A stretch of DNA of 8,899 nt from a bacterium (GTDB taxonomy: Bacteria > Patescibacteriota > Minisyncoccia > Phycocordibacterales > UBA10002), in the NCBI GenBank assembly GCA_030648695.1, contig JAUSHG010000079.1:1-8899 (forward strand). The letters are read 5' to 3'. Below are positions 6,252 through 8,899 of this stretch, piece after piece (position 1 is the stretch's first letter; each line of letters starts with the position of its first letter). The notes beneath the pieces were generated by a model. The model was given only the letters and a program-made list of their open reading frames with translations. It did not search any database and was not told where the DNA came from. A program made the position numbers and the translations under genes.

Positions 6252-6336
6252 TTCTCAATTTTCAATCAATCTTAAATTAAATAATTTTCAGACTTTTGGG
6301 TTTTGTTTGATAATTGGTAATTGAACATTGATAATT
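6241..6336. repeat. Inverted TCAATT/ATTG heptamer arrays between nusA and hppA
   Basis: TCAATT or TCAATC begins at 6241, 6248, 6255 and 6262, a perfect 7-nt pitch. The opposite arm has TTTG at 6306 and ATTG at 6313, 6320 and 6327, also exactly 7 nt apart, in inverted orientation. AATTATCAAT (6243-6252) is perfectly complementary to ATTGATAATT (6327-6336). The gap has no GC-rich terminator for nusA. The left arm overlaps the hppA promoter. Confidence 0.75.
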
Positions 6337-6344
6337 TCGCGACT

Positions 6345-7550
6345 CTATAACGATTTTTCAGGATCATTTCCTGCGGGTAGCGTTTTCTCGGTTTCAATTT
6401 CACTTTTTTCACCTTCCGCGGTCGCGATCGCTTCTCCTTTCGCCGAGCGGATGTCTATGCGAAAGCCGGTGAGTTTGGCGGCGAGGCGCACATTTTGCCC
6501 GCCCTTTCCGATGGCAAGCGACTGTTCGTCTTCCGTAACCTCTACAATCGCCTTGTTGTCCGTCGGGTCCATGGTGACGGAGAGCACTTCGGCTGGAGAG
6601 AGCGCGGCCTCCACGAATTTGAGCGGCTCCTCCGACCATTCTATAATATCTATTTTTTCCCCGCCGAGTTCACTCATGACGGTGGAAACACGCACGCCGC
6701 GCTGGCCGACAAGCGAGCCGACCGGGTCTATATGCGGGTCTGTGCTTACGACCGCAAGTTTGGTGCGTGAACCGGGCTCGCGGGCAATGGCTTTTATTTC
6801 AACGACACCGCTTGCTACTTCAGGCGCTTCCTGTTTGAACAGCTCCTGCAGGAACTTGGGGTGCGAGCGGGAGAGCTTGAGAAAGATGCCCTTCGGTGTT
6901 TCCTCCACTCTATAGAGATAGGCGCGCACGCGCTCGCCCTGCCGGTAGCGCTCGCCCGGAATCTGCTCCTCGTAGGGGAGAATGCCGGTGGCGCGTCCCA
7001 TGTCCACAAAAATATTGCCGCGTTCAAGACGCTGGACGGTTCCGGACACAATTTCGCCCTGGCGCGCGCCATACTCGTTCATGACGGATGTTTTCTCCGC
7101 CTCGCGGATTTTCTGGATAATCACCTGCTTGGCGGTTTGTGCGGCAATGCGTCCGTAGTCGGACTTTGCTTCCAGAGGGAAAATGATTTCATCGTCAAGA
7201 ATCGCATCCTTTTTAATCTTCTGCGCGTCCTCCATCATGATGTGGTGTTCGGGATTGTAGTAAATGCGCTCATCCGTTACCTCGCGCTCCCGCTCTTCTT
7301 CTTTCATCTTTTCAATTTCTTTTTCAGGAATAACCTTGGTATCGTCCACGACGATTTTCACCTGAAAGAACTGCGTCTCTCCGGTGTCCCCGTCAAATTT
7401 TGCGCGCACAATCTGCCCTTTCTTGCCGTACTCCTTTTTGTACGCCGTGGCGAGCGCCGCTTCAATCGCTTCCAATACGCGCTCGCGCGGAATACCGCGC
7501 TCCTCTTCAAGCTGGTCCAGGACCGAGTTGATGACTTTTAGGTCAAACAT
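6345..7550 (-). CDS. nusA: Transcription termination/antitermination factor NusA
   Basis: NusA binds RNA polymerase and nascent RNA in the cytoplasm and modulates pausing, termination and antitermination. With the ATG at 7550 it is 401 residues. The order is: N-terminal polymerase-binding domain (1-~160, ending AAQTAKQVIIQKIREAE, 136-152), S1 domain (GEIVSGTVQRLERGNIFVDMG..., 165-228), KH1 (about 231-320, with DPVGSLVGQRGVRV at 275-288) and KH2 (about 333-372, with IGKGGQNVRLAAKL at 347-360). A charged tail follows, with no acidic repeats of the enterobacterial kind. The N-domain carries an extra charged segment (about 75-112, EKEIEKMKEEERERE...). A longer reading from 7589 would add 13 residues unlike the family, so it was not used. 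No Shine-Dalgarno site is visible. rimP is not upstream and infB is not downstream, so the gene has left its usual operon. Confidence 0.95.
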   Translation of the reverse strand: MFDLKVINSVLDQLEEERGIPRERVLEAIEAALATAYKKEYGKKGQIVRAKFDGDTGETQFFQVKIVVDDTKVIPEKEIEKMKEEEREREVTDERIYYNPEHHIMMEDAQKIKKDAILDDEIIFPLEAKSDYGRIAAQTAKQVIIQKIREAEKTSVMNEYGARQGEIVSGTVQRLERGNIFVDMGRATGILPYEEQIPGERYRQGERVRAYLYRVEETPKGIFLKLSRSHPKFLQELFKQEAPEVASGVVEIKAIAREPGSRTKLAVVSTDPHIDPVGSLVGQRGVRVSTVMSELGGEKIDIIEWSEEPLKFVEAALSPAEVLSVTMDPTDNKAIVEVTEDEQSLAIGKGGQNVRLAAKLTGFRIDIRSAKGEAIATAEGEKSEIETEKTLPAGNDPEKSL

Positions 7551-7560
7551 GATAGGTAAA

Positions 7561-7669
7561 CATACGAATATACGAATTATACCAATCAACGAATGGCTAC
7601 GAATAAGAGGGGACGGGATTCGTAACTATTCGGATATTCGGACAATTCGTTAATTCGGATACTGATTCG
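7561..7669. repeat. Inverted CGAAT/ATTCG word arrays upstream of nusA
   Basis: CGAAT occurs at 7565, 7573, 7590 and 7600, with a variant CCAAT at 7582. ATTCG, the inverted word, occurs at 7618, 7628, 7636, 7645, 7653 and 7665. Pitch is 8-10 nt within arms (12 for the last step). The first arm closely resembles the array at 8493-8533. The array fills the nusA upstream region between its ATG and the terminator of the next gene. Confidence 0.75.
7576..7581 (-). promoter_or_regulatory. Candidate -10 box of nusA
   Basis: A perfect TATAAT on the minus strand lies 25 nt upstream of the nusA ATG at 7550, inside the CGAAT array. No good -35 hexamer is found at 16-18 nt, so the assignment is tentative. 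Confidence 0.4.
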
Positions 7670-7679
7670 TAGTGTTAAT

Positions 7680-7706
7680 AAAAATGTCCGCCTCGGTAGG
7701 CGAACA
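7680..7706 (-). terminator. Intrinsic terminator of the coiled-coil gene
   Basis: On the minus strand TGTTCGCCT pairs with AGGCGGACA around an ACCG loop (9-bp stem including one G-U pair) and is followed by TTTTTATT. It lies 44 nt past the stop codon at 7751. The wobble pair forms only in minus-strand RNA, which supports the direction. Confidence 0.85.
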
Positions 7707-7750
7707 CTGAATACCCATATAGTAGCAAGGGAGAGGGGAAAGTCAAGTGC

Positions 7751-7963
7751 TTATCTCATGCCTACTTTTACCTTAAGTTGTAATACGGTATCTTCAAGGC
7801 GCTCAATTCTGTTTAGGTGGTCGCGCAAGAGTAGGTTCTCAATCCGGTCAAATCCTTTTTGCATGTCAGTTTCCAGTGTATCAAAGCGTTTTTCATTTGC
7901 CTCAAAGCCCTTTGCGGTTATCCGTGCAAGGTCTTCAATTGTGGTTTTTCTCTCCTTTGCCAT
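7751..7963 (-). CDS. Small coiled-coil protein
   Basis: This is a 70-residue, strongly charged, almost wholly helical protein. MAKERKTTIEDLARITAKGF (1-20) is followed by a heptad-like segment with hydrophobic positions spaced 3-4 apart (KRFDTLETDMQKGFDRIENL, 26-45) and IERLEDTVLQLKVKVG (53-68), ending in R70. The plan (TIEDLA...KGF...KRFD...R-I-E-x-L) resembles small hypothetical proteins common in candidate-phyla genomes, but no function is known to me. Dimerisation through the coiled coil is likely. The ATG at 7963 was preferred over one 18 nt upstream because the MAKERKTTIEDLA start is typical and the shorter leader fits the -10 box at 7972-7977. It has its own terminator and is divergent from the plus-strand gene at 8073. 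Confidence 0.72.
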   Translation of the reverse strand: MAKERKTTIEDLARITAKGFEANEKRFDTLETDMQKGFDRIENLLLRDHLNRIERLEDTVLQLKVKVGMR

Positions 7964-7971
7964 ATTTTTCC

Positions 7972-7977
7972 AATATA
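7972..7977 (-). promoter_or_regulatory. Candidate extended -10 box of the coiled-coil gene
   Basis: TGCTATATT on the minus strand fits an extended -10 (TGN plus hexamer). The hexamer ends 8 nt before the ATG at 7963, implying a nearly leaderless transcript. A TTGATA lies upstream (8004-7999), but at 21 nt its spacing is too long. Confidence 0.4.
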
Positions 7978-8035
7978 GCACAAAATTGGGATACGTTCTA
8001 TCAACAGTTTCTGCGCATTTACTTGTTCTCTATAG

Positions 8036-8041
8036 TATAAT
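8036..8041 (+). promoter_or_regulatory. Candidate -10 box of the 8073 gene
   Basis: A perfect TATAAT lies 31 nt upstream of the ATG at 8073, in the short divergent region between two genes. The -35 is unclear. Confidence 0.45.
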
Positions 8042-8072
8042 TACTGCAATTACTCACTAATTTTTTAACTAT

Positions 8073-8486
8073 ATGGACGAAACTCAAAACACCCCTCCTA
8101 GTTCGGAAGGAGGAACGGGAAGTAGTATAGAAAGCAAACCGCAGCACTCACCCAAAGGCGCGATTGCTATTATTGTGGTGCTCGCCATTCTTGCGGTCGG
8201 CGGATACCTCCTGTATCAAAGAGGTGGAGATTTTGATATGGGAACAGAGGAGGAAGAAGCGGCACCGGTGGAGGCAACGCTTGCGCCCGAACTTGAATTG
8301 ACGCGCGAAGAGAAATCGGGAGATGTCTCCGAGAAGAAGGCCGAGATTCTGGTCATCGTATCCTCGGGGCGGCCGCTCACCGCAGAAGAGCGCGCCGAAA
8401 TCGGGGGCATCATGCTCACCAAAGCGCACATCTATCAGTTTAGCGAGCCAGAGCGGGTGAAAATCTTTGAGGCACTGCAGAGATAA
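8073..8486 (+). CDS. Single-pass membrane-anchored protein
   Basis: This is an unrecognised 137-residue protein. Residues 1-28 are Ser/Thr/Pro/Gly-rich (MDETQNTPPSSEGG...SPKG), residues 29-48 form one membrane helix (AIAIIVVLAILAVGGYLLYQ), followed by R50, then an acidic linker (EEEEAAPVEA, 59-68). A C-terminal helical region follows, ending GRPLTAEERAEIGGIMLTKAHIYQFSEPERVKIFEALQR (99-137). The C-terminal module is compact and could bind a partner. The N-terminal half resembles the 74-residue protein at 3871-4095 in plan and composition, which suggests a shared origin or topology type. The start has no clear ribosome site but a TATAAT upstream. Behind it come a CGAAT array and the signal-peptide protein at 8564, with no terminator hairpin between, so the two may share a transcript. 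Confidence 0.82.
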   Translation: MDETQNTPPSSEGGTGSSIESKPQHSPKGAIAIIVVLAILAVGGYLLYQRGGDFDMGTEEEEAAPVEATLAPELELTREEKSGDVSEKKAEILVIVSSGRPLTAEERAEIGGIMLTKAHIYQFSEPERVKIFEALQR

Positions 8487-8492
8487 ATAATG

Positions 8493-8533
8493 CGAATAGT
8501 ACGAATGGTACGAATCAACGAATACCTGCGAAT
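8493..8533 (+). repeat. CGAAT word array, second copy
   Basis: CGAAT starts at 8493, 8502, 8511, 8519 and 8529, at intervals of 9, 9, 8 and 10 nt. The 30 nt ending in the CGAATAAGAGG at 8529-8539 match the 30 nt ending at 7610 at 26 positions, in the same orientation, so these are copies of one dispersed element. It sits between the stop codon at 8486 and the start at 8564. Confidence 0.75.
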
Positions 8534-8550
8534 AAGAGGAATATCTTTCG

Positions 8551-8556
8551 TATAAA
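8551..8556 (+). promoter_or_regulatory. Candidate -10 box of the 8564 gene
   Basis: TATAAA ends 7 nt before the ATG at 8564, a position that would give a leaderless mRNA. No good -35 is seen, and the AT-rich context makes a chance match possible. Confidence 0.3.
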
Positions 8557-8563
8557 AGTGGTA

Positions 8564-8899
8564 ATGAGTCGTCATATGTTGAGACGAACCGTCAAATTGT
8601 GTGCAGTTGGAGCATCCGTGTTGGTGATGCTGTTTTCCGTCGCGCATGCGCAGATGGCTCCTTCGGCAGGAACGCTCGGGACTAACAATTTTTCCGGCTT
8701 TTCTTCCTCCTTTGACTTTTCGCTCGGAAATAGCGGGAACCTGACAACTACCCGTGGGACAACAGTGAGCAATACCATCACCGCCACCTGGCTTTCCGGA
8801 AACTTTTTCGGGCACATACGGACGGCACTTTCGTATCAAATTCATAATTCGGCCGGAAGCAATGTAACTTCCTCGGGTGGCATTTCCGGTACATGGAAC
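8564..8899 (+). CDS. Secreted Ser/Thr/Gly/Asn-rich protein, N-terminal part (cut by window edge)
   Basis: The frame from ATG at 8564 stays open for 112 codons to the window edge. A classic Sec signal peptide is visible: basic n-region (MSRHMLRRTVK), hydrophobic core (about residues 12-26) and a VAHA-Q cleavage motif after residue 29. The mature part is rich in Ser, Thr, Gly and Asn with alternating hydrophobic residues (NLTTTRGTTVSNTITATW, then GHIRTALSYQIHNSAG), suggesting beta structure of a surface or extracellular protein. It could be an adhesin- or S-layer-like protein, but the family cannot be named from this fragment. An inner ATG at 8576 would trim four residues and keep the signal. 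The frame is supported by the signal peptide, the absence of stops and the position after the 8073 gene. Confidence 0.8.
   Translation, partial: MSRHMLRRTVKLCAVGASVLVMLFSVAHAQMAPSAGTLGTNNFSGFSSSFDFSLGNSGNLTTTRGTTVSNTITATWLSGNFFGHIRTALSYQIHNSAGSNVTSSGGISGTWN

Noticed and set aside
6861..7541. 226-codon plus-strand open frame antisense to nusA
   Set aside because: It is antisense to a well-conserved NusA; the frame is open because of GC-biased codon use and shows no recognisable domain.
7561..7669. Possible CRISPR array
   Set aside because: Repeat words are only 5-7 nt with 3-5 nt between them, far too short for CRISPR repeats and spacers, and no cas gene is in the window.
8435..8845. Minus-strand open frame across the 8493 array and the secreted protein gene
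   Set aside because: It crosses repeat DNA and is antisense to a frame with a clear signal peptide.

Overview
The window looks like a chromosomal piece of a Candidate Phyla Radiation (Parcubacteria/Patescibacteria-type) bacterium. The evidence is a DUF5667 secreted protein, a trigger factor with no prolyl-isomerase domain, a membrane pyrophosphatase, several very small single-pass membrane or coiled-coil proteins, weak or absent Shine-Dalgarno sites, and mostly monocistronic genes with their own short terminators. The genetic code appears standard (code 11): TGA ends the DUF559 gene and no long gene has in-frame TGA. The organism assignment is inference from gene content; there is no rRNA here.

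Layout. Most genes are on the minus strand. Reading that strand from the right: a 70-residue coiled-coil protein (7963-7751), nusA (7550-6345), the proton-pumping pyrophosphatase hppA (6213-4219), a 74-residue membrane protein (4095-3871), trigger factor tig (3742-2699), a secreted DUF5667 protein (2493-1423), a cupredoxin-fold protein that has lost its copper ligands (1227-817), and the first 79 codons of clpP (238 to the window edge). On the plus strand are a DUF559 endonuclease-like gene (379-723) tightly bracketed by inverted repeats, a 137-residue membrane-anchored protein (8073-8486) and the start of a secreted Ser/Thr/Gly-rich protein (8564 to the window edge).

How it fits together. 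tig and clpP, often neighbours in bacteria, serve folding and proteolysis of new proteins; here three genes lie between them, one being the DUF559 unit. NusA works on transcription elongation and termination, and HppA couples pyrophosphate hydrolysis to proton export, useful for a cell with minimal energy metabolism. The remaining proteins are envelope or exported proteins of unknown role.

Non-coding DNA is the most unusual part. No gap exceeds about 205 bp, but several carry short words repeated at a strict 7-nt pitch (8-10 nt in others), with a different word in each gap and often a second arm in inverted orientation. Intrinsic terminators sit at 771-802, 1347-1380, 2617-2650 and 7680-7706. 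No CRISPR array, tRNA, rRNA or complete insertion sequence was seen. The best candidates for something undescribed are the inverted-repeat-bounded DUF559 unit and the family of phased intergenic word arrays.
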